A stretch of 62,485 nt of DNA from IGN2 sp964639955 (GTDB lineage: Bacteria; Bacteroidota; Ignavibacteria; Ignavibacteriales; Ignavibacteriaceae): positions 1 to 62,485 of the forward strand of contig CAZXGJ010000010.1 in NCBI GenBank assembly GCA_964639955.1, read 5' to 3'. The position numbers and the translations under genes are program-made. Position 1 is the stretch's first letter, and each line of letters starts with the position of its first letter. Shown in pieces: positions 7,736 through 16,714 of this stretch. Below the pieces are notes generated by a model that had not been told where the DNA came from, did no database searches, and saw only the letters and a list, made by a program, of their open reading frames with translations.

Positions 7736-10700
7736 CTACTGTTCAGTTTTTCCGTTACCCGGCTCCCAGGAAGCCAACCTCACATATTCTTTCCATCTGT
7801 TAGTCACATCTTCCTGTGCTGCCTTCATTAACTCTTCAGCAATTTTCGGATGAGATTTTGTAAGCATCTTGAACCTGGTTTCCATATAAGCAAAATCTTT
7901 TACCGGCATTTTAGGTTCTTTTGAATCCAGTTTGAACGGGTTCTTTCCTTCTTTTGCAAGATCTGGATGATACCTGTAAAGCTGCCAGTAACCTGAATCT
8001 ACTGCAGCCTTCTGATTTTGCATTCCTTTACCCATATTTATTCCGTGTGCGATGCAATGGCTGTAAGCAATAATAAGTGATGGTCCATCATAAGCTTCTG
8101 CTTCAAGGAACGCTCTGAGTGTGTGCTGATCGTTTGCACCCAATGCAACTTTCGCTACGTAAACATTTCCATAAGTCATCGCCATCAAGCCAAGATCTTT
8201 TTTAGCTGCAGGTTTACCGGCGGCAGCAAACTTTGCTACAGCTCCTCTTGATGTTGCTTTTGAACATTGACCGCCAGTGTTGGAGTAAACTTCAGTATCA
8301 AGCACCAAAACATTTACGTTTTTCCCTGATGCAAGAACGTGATCAAGTCCGCCGTAACCTATATCGTAAGCCCATCCATCACCGCCCATTATCCAAACTG
8401 ACTTTTTAACAAGGTAATCTGCTAAGCTTAACAAGTGTTTTAAATCATTCGCTGTTCCATTGCTGCCGGCTTTAAGCATATCACTTAATTTTTTCTTCAG
8501 AGAATTTACTCTTTCCCTCTGTTCATAAATTTCTGCTTCATCTTTCTGTGATGAATTCAGAATTGCGTTGACGAGATCACCGCCTAATTCATCAGCATAT
8601 TTTGAAAGAATCGCTTTTGCCTGTGCATTGTGTTTATCTATTGCTAATCTGAATCCGAATCCAAACTCGGCATTGTCTTCAAACAGTGAATTAGACCAGG
8701 CTGGCCCTCTTCCTTCTCTATTTGCAGCCCAGGGAGTCGTTGGTAAATTTCCACCGTAAATAGAAGAGCAGCCGGTTGCGTTTGCCACAATTGTTCTATC
8801 GCCAAAGAGCTGGCTTACAAGCTTAACATAGGGTGTCTCGCCGCATCCAGAGCAAGCTCCTGAAAATTCAAAAAGCGGTTCGAGGAATTGAGAGTCTTTG
8901 ATTTTAGTGACATTAACTTTTCTTCTGTCCAATTCCGGTAATGAGAGGAAGTAATCCCAGTTAACTCTTTCCTGTTCACGTAATGGAATCTGTTCAGCCA
9001 TATTGATTGCTTTGAGACGGGTTTCCTTCTTATTCTTTGCTGGGCAAACATCAACACAAAGCTCACAGCCTGTACAATCCTCTACAGCTACCTGAAGTGA
9101 ATAGTACATATTCTCGCCGTAATCTTTTGCTTTGAATTTTGTGTACTTAAATGTCGGCGGAGCGTTTTTAATATATTGTTCATCATAAACTTTTGCACGG
9201 ATTGTGGCATGCGGACATACGATAACGCATTTGTTGCACTGGATACAGACTTCAGGATCCCAAACCGGAACTTCGAGTGCAATATTTCTTTTTTCCCACT
9301 TAGTTGTCGAAAGAGGGAATGTTCCATCAACAGGAAATTTACTTACCGGTATATCATCACCATCAAACCCGATAATCTTTGCAGTTACCTCTTTTACAAA
9401 TTCAGGAGCGTTAGCAGATACTGGTGGTTGTATCTGAAGTTTGCTTGTTACCTTATCCGGAACCTGAACTTCAAATAAATTTGCAAGAGTTTTATCAACC
9501 GCATCAAAGTTCATCTGAACTATCTTATCGCCTTTTGCACCGTAAGTTTTCTTTATCGAATCTTTAATCATCTTTATTGCATCTTCCTTCGGGAAGATGT
9601 TTGAGATCGCAAAGAAACATGTTTGCATGATTGTATTTATTCTCACACCCATCCCGGTTTCTTCACCGACCTTATATGCGTCTATAATGAAGAACTTCAT
9701 TTTCTTCTGGATAAGATCTTTCTGAACTTTTTCAGGAAGTGAATCCCAGACCTGATCTTTAGACACTTTTGTATTTAACAAGAATGTGGAGCCATCCGTT
9801 GCTTCTCTAAGCATATCAATCTTTTCAAGAAACACCTGCTGATGACAGGCTATGAAGTTCGCACGGTTAATCAGATAAGTTGATTTTATTTCTTTGGGAC
9901 CGAAACGCAAATGAGAGATTGTCATCGAACCGGATTTTTTCGAATCATACACGAAATACCCCTGCGCAAAATAATCTGTCCCTTCGCCAATAATTTTTAT
10001 AGAATTTTTATTTGCTCCTACGGTTCCATCAGCACCTAATCCATAAAACTTTCCTCTGAAAGTTTCTTTTGCTTCAACAGAAAATTGGGGATCAAAATCA
10101 AGACTTGAGTTTGTTACATCTTCCTTAATTCCAACTGTGAAATGATTTTTTGGTTTGTCCGAATTAAGATTATCAAACACTGCTTTTACCATCGCAGGTG
10201 TAAATTCTTTTGAGGATAGACCGTATCTTCCACCGACAATTTTCGGATAGTTAAATTTCAGTTCGCCCGCCAGGTATTTTTCTGATATAGAATTAACCAC
10301 ATCGAGATACAAAGGTTCACCCGGGGAACCAGGCTCTTTAGTCCTATCCAAAATTGAAATTGCTTTTACGGTTTGCGGCAGTGCATTAATAAAATGATCA
10401 ATTGAAAAAGGTCTGTATAATCTTACTTTTACCAGCCCAACTTTTTCACCCATGGCAATCAGATAATTAACTGTTTCCTGAGCAGCATCTGCACCTGAGC
10501 CCATCATTATGATAACTTTCTCAGCATCTTTTGCACCAACATAATCGAAAAGGTTGTACTGTCTTCCAACAATTTTTGCAAATTTATCCATTTGCTGTTG
10601 AACTATTCCGGGACAAGCTATGTAATAGGGATTTACAGTTTCCCTTGCCTGGAAAAATACATCGGGGTTCTGTGCTGTTCCTCTGAGTACCGGATTATCC

Positions 10701-11329
10701 GGAGTAAGTGCTCTCTTCCTGTGAGCAATTACCAGATCATCATCAATCATTGCATGCATATCTTCAAAACTTAATTCTTCTATTTTCAGTACTTCGTGAG
10801 AAGTTCTGAATCCATCAAAGAAATGCAGAAATGGAACTCTCGCATTAAGTGTTGCAGCCTGAGCAATTAAAGCCAGGTCCATCACTTCCTGAGGATTATT
10901 TGAAGACAAAAGTGCAAATCCTGTTTGCCTAGTAGCCATTACATCACTGTGATCTCCAAAAATGGAGAGAGCATGCGCAGCAACAGTTCTTGCAGAAACA
11001 TGAAATACTGTAGAAGTCAATTCACCTGCAATTTTGAACATATTAGGTATCATCAACAATAAACCCTGCGAAGCTGTAAAGGTTGTTGCCAGTGCGCCGC
11101 TCTGCAACGCACCATGAATGCTTCCCGCGGCACCGCCTTCACTCTGAAGTTCACTAACCGAAGGTACTATTCCCCAAATATTTTTCTTCCCGATTGCGGC
11201 CCAATCATCACAATGTTCGCCCATATTTGATGAGGGTGTAATTGGATAAATCGCTATTACTTCATTAGTGTGAAAAGCTGTGTACGCAGCTGCTTCATTT
11301 CCATCAATGGTTACTTTGTTCCTGCTCAT
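7736..11329 (-). CDS. nifJ: Pyruvate:ferredoxin (flavodoxin) oxidoreductase
   Basis: A 1197-residue single-chain PFOR, the usual length. It converts pyruvate and CoA to acetyl-CoA and CO2 with reduction of ferredoxin in the cytoplasm. The domain order is normal: the pyruvate-binding N-terminus (A-A-A-Y-T-A-F-H-T-N-E, I-T-P-S-S-N-M-G-E), the CoA/gamma domain (G-A-D-G-T-V-G-A-N-K near 435), two [4Fe-4S] ferredoxin motifs (C-I-Q-C-N-K-C from Cys695 and C-T-G-C-E-L-C near 753), the proximal cluster and thiamine site C-S-G-C-G-E-T (near 826) and the TPP motif G-D-G-W-A-Y-D-I-G (near 981) with a following N-T-G-G-Q. It suggests an anaerobic or facultative metabolism. Confidence 0.97.
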   Translation of the reverse strand: MSRNKVTIDGNEAAAYTAFHTNEVIAIYPITPSSNMGEHCDDWAAIGKKNIWGIVPSVSELQSEGGAAGSIHGALQSGALATTFTASQGLLLMIPNMFKIAGELTSTVFHVSARTVAAHALSIFGDHSDVMATRQTGFALLSSNNPQEVMDLALIAQAATLNARVPFLHFFDGFRTSHEVLKIEELSFEDMHAMIDDDLVIAHRKRALTPDNPVLRGTAQNPDVFFQARETVNPYYIACPGIVQQQMDKFAKIVGRQYNLFDYVGAKDAEKVIIMMGSGADAAQETVNYLIAMGEKVGLVKVRLYRPFSIDHFINALPQTVKAISILDRTKEPGSPGEPLYLDVVNSISEKYLAGELKFNYPKIVGGRYGLSSKEFTPAMVKAVFDNLNSDKPKNHFTVGIKEDVTNSSLDFDPQFSVEAKETFRGKFYGLGADGTVGANKNSIKIIGEGTDYFAQGYFVYDSKKSGSMTISHLRFGPKEIKSTYLINRANFIACHQQVFLEKIDMLREATDGSTFLLNTKVSKDQVWDSLPEKVQKDLIQKKMKFFIIDAYKVGEETGMGVRINTIMQTCFFAISNIFPKEDAIKMIKDSIKKTYGAKGDKIVQMNFDAVDKTLANLFEVQVPDKVTSKLQIQPPVSANAPEFVKEVTAKIIGFDGDDIPVSKFPVDGTFPLSTTKWEKRNIALEVPVWDPEVCIQCNKCVIVCPHATIRAKVYDEQYIKNAPPTFKYTKFKAKDYGENMYYSLQVAVEDCTGCELCVDVCPAKNKKETRLKAINMAEQIPLREQERVNWDYFLSLPELDRRKVNVTKIKDSQFLEPLFEFSGACSGCGETPYVKLVSQLFGDRTIVANATGCSSIYGGNLPTTPWAANREGRGPAWSNSLFEDNAEFGFGFRLAIDKHNAQAKAILSKYADELGGDLVNAILNSSQKDEAEIYEQRERVNSLKKKLSDMLKAGSNGTANDLKHLLSLADYLVKKSVWIMGGDGWAYDIGYGGLDHVLASGKNVNVLVLDTEVYSNTGGQCSKATSRGAVAKFAAAGKPAAKKDLGLMAMTYGNVYVAKVALGANDQHTLRAFLEAEAYDGPSLIIAYSHCIAHGINMGKGMQNQKAAVDSGYWQLYRYHPDLAKEGKNPFKLDSKEPKMPVKDFAYMETRFKMLTKSHPKIAEELMKAAQEDVTNRWKEYVRLASWEPGNGKTEQ

Positions 11330-11674
11330 TTCTTTTCCGTTTTGTTTTATTAATTATCAAGAAATTTAAGACTACCGGTTTACCCAACTATTATACCAGC
11401 TAAATACTTGGTTTTATTGTTTTATTAAATGATTTTTTTTCAATATTGGAAATGAAAACTTATATCTAAAACTGAATTCCCACTTTTAAGAATAAACTCC
11501 GGAGCGTTAATTAATTCAAGCTCGCAACTGTTCTTCTCAGCGAAGGAGCGGTCAAAATTTTTGTTAATCCTAAGTGCAGCCGATTTAAAAAAATTTAATA
11601 TATTTAGGAAGCAAATACGTTTATCTGCTGTTGTTAAGCAATAATCAAAAATCATCCACTTAAACGGAGGCTAC
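11330..11674. other. Divergent intergenic region, nifJ versus small membrane protein gene
   Basis: This 345-bp AT-rich gap separates nifJ (minus) from the small membrane protein gene (plus). I see a candidate extended -10 promoter for nifJ and a strong GGAGG ribosome site before 11675. An open frame at 11440-11655 on the minus strand has no ribosome site and no recognisable protein features, so I do not call it. Confidence 0.5.
11390..11398 (-). promoter_or_regulatory. Possible extended -10 promoter of nifJ
   Basis: On the minus strand the sequence reads TGGTATAAT, an extended -10 element, about 60 bases before the nifJ ATG. No good -35 hexamer sits 17 bases upstream. This assumes that a general sigma-70 consensus applies in this organism. 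Confidence 0.35.
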
Positions 11675-11944
11675 ATGGATCAGCAAAACCTGCCGGGAAA
11701 TTCCCACAAGCCTATGACCATTGGCGAGTGGTTAATAACTTTCATCATCACTGCAATTCCATTAGTAGGAATAATAATGCTGTTCGTTTGGGCATTCGGG
11801 GGAGATACTAACCCGAACAAAAAAACCTGGGCCCAGGCTTATTTAATTCTAATGTTGATTGCTATCGTCCTTGCAATCATTTTCTTTGGAGTTATTTTAA
11901 CAATTTTAAGCAGCATGTTTGGTGAGCTGAGCACCTATTCCTGA
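11675..11944 (+). CDS. Small two-helix membrane protein
   Basis: An 89-residue protein with a short polar N-terminus, the motif M-T-I-G-E-W-L, a first membrane helix (about 20-42), a loop containing G-G-D-T-N-P-N-K-K-T-W-A and a second helix (about 52-80). Small proteins of this layout (M-T-x-G-E-W-L and F-A-x-A or W-A-x-A before the second helix) are widespread but have no known role. A strong ribosome site, ACGGAGGCTAC, precedes the ATG, and a strong terminator follows, so it is a single-gene unit. Confidence 0.75.
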   Translation: MDQQNLPGNSHKPMTIGEWLITFIITAIPLVGIIMLFVWAFGGDTNPNKKTWAQAYLILMLIAIVLAIIFFGVILTILSSMFGELSTYS

Positions 11945-11977
11945 TTTAAAATCTTAAATATAAAAATTTCCTTTTTC

Positions 11978-12004
11978 AGAGGGCTGAACAGCCCTCTTTT
12001 TTTT
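11978..12004 (+). terminator. Intrinsic terminator of the small membrane protein gene
   Basis: A perfect 8-bp stem, AGAGGGCT (11978-11985) and AGCCCTCT (11990-11997), with a GAAC loop, is followed by a run of T. It is a textbook rho-independent terminator. Confidence 0.92.
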
Positions 12005-12109
12005 AAAAAAGTTTTTGTGGTTACAATTTCCTAAGTTGACGGGTAGTTTTTATTTGTTTTTTTACAAGTTTAAAACTTTCTGAAATAATTCATAATCGGA
12101 ACAATAAAA

Positions 12110-13228
12110 ATTAATTCCACCGATAAATCCGGTTCCGCAAAACGCTTTGACTTTATCGACCAGTTCCGCGGATTAATCATAATCCTTATGCTCGTCGACC
12201 ACTGCTCTTATTACCTGAATTCTGTATGGAATTTTTTTGATCCTTTCGATCCCCTGATTACAAACTGGGGGCAGGCTGCGCTAAGGTATGTAAGCTTTCT
12301 CTGTGCACCCGGCTTTTTAATAATTAACGGTGCTATGCTTTGGTGGACCTTTTACAAACGCACAAACAGCGGAGTGAGTCTTTTAACTATCCGAAAAAAT
12401 TTTATTCTGCGCGGGCTTTTTCTTATACTATTGCAAATGACCTGGGTAAATTCATCCTGGAGTGGTTTCAGCGGTCTCAATCCGTGGCATCTCGGTATTA
12501 TTTCCTGTATCGGTCTTTCAATGATTTTTCAGTCTTTAGTCGTAAATCTGAGATGGGAAATTCAGCTCGGTATTGCTCTGATAATTCTTGCCATTCATCC
12601 ATTACTGCTTCAGATTCAATACGATCCTGATAATTTGTTGACAACTGCACTTATGCAAACATTTATCGATACCGGAAAATTTAATAAATATCCTGTTCTG
12701 CCGTGGTTTGCACTTGCACTTTCAGGTTCGGTGATGGCTCATGGCTGGCTTAAATTCTGGGATACCGATAAAAAACGAATTTTGTGGAGCCTGGTAATTG
12801 GTGCAGCAGTATTAATTGCTGCCGTAATAATCAGGGTAGTCCGCAGCTATGGAAATATATTTCCGTTTTCGGATATTGGTTCGTATTCTTTCTTCTTCGA
12901 TCAGAAGTACCCGCCAAGTTTATTTTTCAGCCTATGGTTTTTCGGCTGTTCCGTTTTAGTTATAGGATTAATGATTTTAATTAATCAATACTTTAAGAAA
13001 TTCCTGAAGATATTTGACATTACCGGCAAGACTGCACTCTTTTTCTATTGCATGCACATAGCAATACTGGGTGTATTTTCTAAAAGAATCGGAATCTATT
13101 ACCGCGAAGGCGATGTTGCCGAAACTTTGATTGGTGTATTGCTTATGATGATAATTATGGTGCCTCTATCAGCCTGGTTTTACAAAGTTAAATGCAGAAG
13201 TAAAAATTTTATTATTAAAATGATTTGA
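12110..13228 (+). CDS. HGSNAT/DUF1624-like membrane acyltransferase
   Basis: A membrane protein with about ten hydrophobic segments, related to the catalytic domain of heparan-alpha-glucosaminide N-acetyltransferase (DUF1624). The family begins with R-F-x-x-x-D-x-x-R-G-L then a helix ending L-V-D-H. Here R-F-D-F-I-D-Q-F-R-G-L is encoded upstream of the first ATG (12188, within the helix), so that ATG is too late. The frame is open from 12089 and the only plausible starts are ATT at 12110 or ATC at 12095; I chose ATT, with low certainty about the start. Such enzymes pass an acetyl group across the membrane to a sugar. The next gene follows after 13 bp. Confidence 0.75.
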   Translation: MNSTDKSGSAKRFDFIDQFRGLIIILMLVDHCSYYLNSVWNFFDPFDPLITNWGQAALRYVSFLCAPGFLIINGAMLWWTFYKRTNSGVSLLTIRKNFILRGLFLILLQMTWVNSSWSGFSGLNPWHLGIISCIGLSMIFQSLVVNLRWEIQLGIALIILAIHPLLLQIQYDPDNLLTTALMQTFIDTGKFNKYPVLPWFALALSGSVMAHGWLKFWDTDKKRILWSLVIGAAVLIAAVIIRVVRSYGNIFPFSDIGSYSFFFDQKYPPSLFFSLWFFGCSVLVIGLMILINQYFKKFLKIFDITGKTALFFYCMHIAILGVFSKRIGIYYREGDVAETLIGVLLMMIIMVPLSAWFYKVKCRSKNFIIKMI

Positions 13229-13241
13229 TAGTTAGTTTGGT

Positions 13242-14513
13242 ATGACAAGACGGGTAAAAATATTATTCCCGATTTTTCTGGTTCAATTTTTATTTCACAA
13301 CTGTTCAGATCGCTCGGAAACGCCCGGAATTTATAACGACTCAACGATCGTCTATCCATCGAAATCTGAATACGGTATTGATGCCACAATCACATTTTGT
13401 GAAAAAATAAGTAAAAAAACCGGTAAGCTGCTAAAAGCAGGAACAATTTTTTCAATTAAAGAAAATGAAAAGGTTACTGCCGTCATCAAATTAATAAACA
13501 GAGATTTTCACAGAGATCAGGAATTGATGTTTCATGTAGATTGGCTGGATTCAAATAATAACTCTCTCTTCAAGAAAAGAATCAATCTTTATAAAAATGA
13601 TTCCACCGCATTGCTAACAAGTACTTTGGGGATTTCACCCGATAAAAGACTACCCGGCAAATACTCATTACGCTTTTATTTATTCCGTGAGCTTATCGCT
13701 GAAAAGCAGTTTAAATTGGTGAAACAGGCTATCGACTCTTCAGGACTAAAACGGGAAGAAGCAATTGATAACTTGAGTGCTGAAATTACTTTATGCCGCG
13801 GGATTAGTAAAGAAACCGGTGAACCTATTGGTGCCGGAAATAGTTTTACTATGAAGAAGAAATCCAAAATAGTTGCAATTATCAAATTAAAAGAGATTAA
13901 CTCTGCCGAACGTTCGCCGGTTTTACTTGCTGAATGGATAGACCCTGACGGTAAAATATTTTTCAAAAAGAAAATTGAAATCTCACCCGGCGGTTCGTTT
14001 TACACAAACTCTGTTTCAACATCACCGGATAAGAGAAAACCCGGCAGACATTCATTAAAAATTTACTATTCAGGAAAATTGATTGCCGGGAAAAAATTTG
14101 AACTTCTGAAAGATATAAAGAAAAATACCACCAGGGAAAAAAAGTCAGCTGATGTTTCAGCAGAAATTATTCTCTGCAAAAAAACAGACAGGATAACCGG
14201 CGAGCCTGTTGGTATCGATTCTGTTTTTAAAATTAAAGATAAAAGTAATTTAACTGCACTGGTAAAGCTTGTTAAAAATAATTCAGGCGGAAGTGATTTA
14301 ATGAAGTTCTTTATTGACTGGATAGGACCCGATGACAGCACTTTCTACAGGAAAAAGATCGTTGTTGCCGGAGAAGATACATCATCGGTAATTACCAGCT
14401 CTATCTCTGTTTCAGGAATTAAAAGAAAACCCGGCAATTATCTTGTAAGGTTATATCTTTCCAAAAAATTACTTGCAGAAAAGAAATTCATACTGATAAA
14501 CGAAGAGCCATGA
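13242..14513 (+). CDS. Exported protein of three tandem repeats of one domain
   Basis: The 423-residue protein has an N-terminal hydrophobic signal ending F-L-F-H-N-C (Cys21), an atypical lipobox. The rest is three copies of a domain of about 110 residues starting near 48, 180 and 307. Each opens with A-x-I-x-x-C-x-x-x-x-x-x-T-G, continues with F-x-I-K (or M-K), a K-L strand, a D-W-(L/I) or E-W-I strand, then S-P-D-K-R-x-P-G or similar, and ends in a K-L-I-A-x-K-K-F-type strand. The fold is probably an immunoglobulin-like beta sandwich. No family was recognised. It is probably cotranscribed with the acyltransferase and could be a surface partner of it. Confidence 0.65.
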   Translation: MTRRVKILFPIFLVQFLFHNCSDRSETPGIYNDSTIVYPSKSEYGIDATITFCEKISKKTGKLLKAGTIFSIKENEKVTAVIKLINRDFHRDQELMFHVDWLDSNNNSLFKKRINLYKNDSTALLTSTLGISPDKRLPGKYSLRFYLFRELIAEKQFKLVKQAIDSSGLKREEAIDNLSAEITLCRGISKETGEPIGAGNSFTMKKKSKIVAIIKLKEINSAERSPVLLAEWIDPDGKIFFKKKIEISPGGSFYTNSVSTSPDKRKPGRHSLKIYYSGKLIAGKKFELLKDIKKNTTREKKSADVSAEIILCKKTDRITGEPVGIDSVFKIKDKSNLTALVKLVKNNSGGSDLMKFFIDWIGPDDSTFYRKKIVVAGEDTSSVITSSISVSGIKRKPGNYLVRLYLSKKLLAEKKFILINEEP

Positions 14514-14530
14514 AGCTATTAAGCTTACTC

Positions 14531-15544
14531 TCACGGAATGGAAATAATTACTAATCCTTCATCTTCATCAGCAAGGTAAACGTAATTTTCATCAACTGCC
14601 ACAGCCATCGCAAATGTGGTTTCAACTGTACCAATTCTTAACGGTGAATTAATGTTAGTTACATCAATAATTTGCAAACCTCTGGTTTCTGTTGCAACAT
14701 AAGCCCTGCCATCCCGGTACAAAACCTCTTTAGCATATCCTCCGGTATCGAAGAAGCCGGCTATTTTTACATTTGCTGTATCCTGAAAGTCGGCAATTAC
14801 CAGCCCGCCCGTTCCGCAGGCAAGAAACACAACCGGTTGATCAGGATGGATCGCTACATCTTCAGCATACCCCGGAGTATCGAGCCATCCTACTACGGGA
14901 TAAATATTATAACCATCCTGAAAATCGGAAATATCATAAATGGTAAGTCCAACCTCGCCGCAGGCAATGAACAGCAGGCTGCTGTCGGTTGAAGTACAGA
15001 CCGATTGTGCAAATCCTGGGACGAAGAAAGTCTGACGAATATCCGGATGAGCGGGGTCGGTTATTTTTGAAATGTTTACACCTTCTTCGCTTACTGCAGT
15101 AAAGAGGTAATTACCCATAAGATGGAAATTTTTTGCCGGGGAAATAGCACGGTTTTCTTGCGTAATTACCGGTTTTAACAGGTCTTTAACATTAACGGTA
15201 TTTACACCGAAAGTACCGGCTGCCAGATAAATTATGCTGTCTTTAATAGCCAGCTTATATGAATAACCTCTTAATCCGTAAGTTAATTCTGAAAGTAATT
15301 TTGGCTTTCCGGGGTCAGTGGCACTTATTATTATCAATCCCGCCTGCCCTTGCGAAATAAATACAAGCGAGTCATTAAGAACAACATCCTGCGCAAATCC
15401 TGATACTGCCAGCTTACTTACAATTTTATATCCTCCATCGCCTCCAATAATCGACTCCGGGTCATTCGGTGACCCGCATCCCAGCAGTAAAAGAAGGATA
15501 AAAACAAAAACCAAAGGAATAATCTTTTGCATGTTTTTACTCAT
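14531..15544 (-). CDS. LVIVD-repeat beta-propeller lipoprotein
   Basis: A 337-residue lipoprotein (L-L-L-L-G-C, Cys23) made of about seven blades, each with a G-L-x-I-I-D-type strand (for example G-L-I-I-I-S, G-L-T-I-Y-D, G-L-V-I-A-D, G-L-Q-I-I-D) and a following S-P or D-P turn. This is the LVIVD repeat pattern of seven-bladed propellers, which bind proteins or glycans on the cell surface and are usually not enzymes. It is the last gene of the polyglutamate locus, 18 bp after the beta-barrel gene, so it may cap or scaffold an outer-membrane complex. Confidence 0.85.
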   Translation of the reverse strand: MSKNMQKIIPLVFVFILLLLLGCGSPNDPESIIGGDGGYKIVSKLAVSGFAQDVVLNDSLVFISQGQAGLIIISATDPGKPKLLSELTYGLRGYSYKLAIKDSIIYLAAGTFGVNTVNVKDLLKPVITQENRAISPAKNFHLMGNYLFTAVSEEGVNISKITDPAHPDIRQTFFVPGFAQSVCTSTDSSLLFIACGEVGLTIYDISDFQDGYNIYPVVGWLDTPGYAEDVAIHPDQPVVFLACGTGGLVIADFQDTANVKIAGFFDTGGYAKEVLYRDGRAYVATETRGLQIIDVTNINSPLRIGTVETTFAMAVAVDENYVYLADEDEGLVIISIP

Positions 15545-15562
15545 AAATTTTTTATTGATTTA

Positions 15563-16705
15563 TTAAAAACTGACTGAATAATTAAAACTGATACCCGTAC
15601 GGTACTGTGTATAGTCTTTTTCATCCGAGATATAGTCTTTGTTTATATCAGAAGGGGAGCTGGATTCCCTGCCCATCCAATGATAAAATGCTATGACAGA
15701 AAAGTTTTTAAATATATCCCAATTGTAATTAACAAAAACACGGTAGTTATAATCGTATCTTCCGGCATGAAGCGGATCCAATTCGATATAATTATCTGTA
15801 GTGTAGAATGCTCTTTGATATTGAACATCGACGCTTAAAACATTTTCTAAAGAAAAAACTCTGGGCAGCGTCAGGTCGAACCCTGCAATGTAAACGTGCT
15901 CATAGTTTGTCGCATCGGAGTCATCCGAAATTTCCTTTGTTTCGCCGGGTTCATCAAAACCTTTTGCATCCGAAGTAATATAGGAATAGCCGAGGTTTAC
16001 ATTGAGATAATCTGTTACTGCCTGATAGATTCTGAAACCGTACAGAAAATCGTTGCTGTCATATTCTGTATTCGATTCATCCAGAAAATACCGCATATAA
16101 GAAAAGTTAGCACGAACTCTTGTGGTTTTCCAGCTAAATATATGCTGTGCCCATATGCTGAAATCATCTTTTGAAAACACGTAAGGCCTGAATGTTTCCG
16201 GTGTATAACCGTAATATCTCACCCAGTCTTCGTCGCGGAAATGGCGAACATAGAATTCCGGTAAATAGGAGTACGATAAAGAAAGTAAAGTTGATTTATT
16301 AACATTCTGTTTGAAAAATATATTATACTTATTCCAGGTTTTAATTGAGTTATAAGTATAAGCGTCCGAATCGTAACCTGCACCAACCGAAGTTTTTAAA
16401 TTGCCGATTATTTCACTGGTGTAAGTAATGCCAAAAGAGTACCCGAATACCAGGTCGTCCGTAGTTTCGATATGAAACCTGCCTTCATCTTCACGGTTTT
16501 TAAATCTTTCAATATACTTTTCGGAATACTTTAATATATTGTTGTCATAGTACGGACTTAAAGATAAGCTAACCGTCCAGGGTTTGTTATCTTTTAACGG
16601 ATTTTCCCCGGCGAAAATTTCTCTTAACGGCATTAAAAAAATAATTGCAGCATACAAAAAAAACTTAAGAGCAGTAAAGCTGAATATATTTCTCGCTGTT
16701 TCCAT
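15563..16705 (-). CDS. Outer-membrane beta-barrel protein of the polyglutamate locus
   Basis: The 380-residue protein has a signal peptide (to about residue 30, ending I-F-A-G-E) and then some sixteen amphipathic strands rich in Tyr and Phe, separated by acidic loops, ending in S-F-N-Y-S-V-S-F with a C-terminal phenylalanine. This is a beta-barrel of unrecognised family. It starts 9 bp after the preceding gene stops and is followed after 18 bp by the propeller lipoprotein. From its place in the operon I infer that it could be the export pore or the anchor for a polymer made by PgsB and PgsC. This is inference only. Confidence 0.7.
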   Translation of the reverse strand: METARNIFSFTALKFFLYAAIIFLMPLREIFAGENPLKDNKPWTVSLSLSPYYDNNILKYSEKYIERFKNREDEGRFHIETTDDLVFGYSFGITYTSEIIGNLKTSVGAGYDSDAYTYNSIKTWNKYNIFFKQNVNKSTLLSLSYSYLPEFYVRHFRDEDWVRYYGYTPETFRPYVFSKDDFSIWAQHIFSWKTTRVRANFSYMRYFLDESNTEYDSNDFLYGFRIYQAVTDYLNVNLGYSYITSDAKGFDEPGETKEISDDSDATNYEHVYIAGFDLTLPRVFSLENVLSVDVQYQRAFYTTDNYIELDPLHAGRYDYNYRVFVNYNWDIFKNFSVIAFYHWMGRESSSPSDINKDYISDEKDYTQYRTGISFNYSVSF

Positions 16706-16714
16706 AACTGATTT

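Noticed and set aside
8568..9478. Long open frames opposite and inside nifJ
   Set aside because: They are shadows of the nifJ codons and lack start signals.
11440..11655. 71-codon open frame upstream of nifJ
   Set aside because: It has no ribosome site, ends in promoter-like AT-rich DNA and shows no recognisable features.
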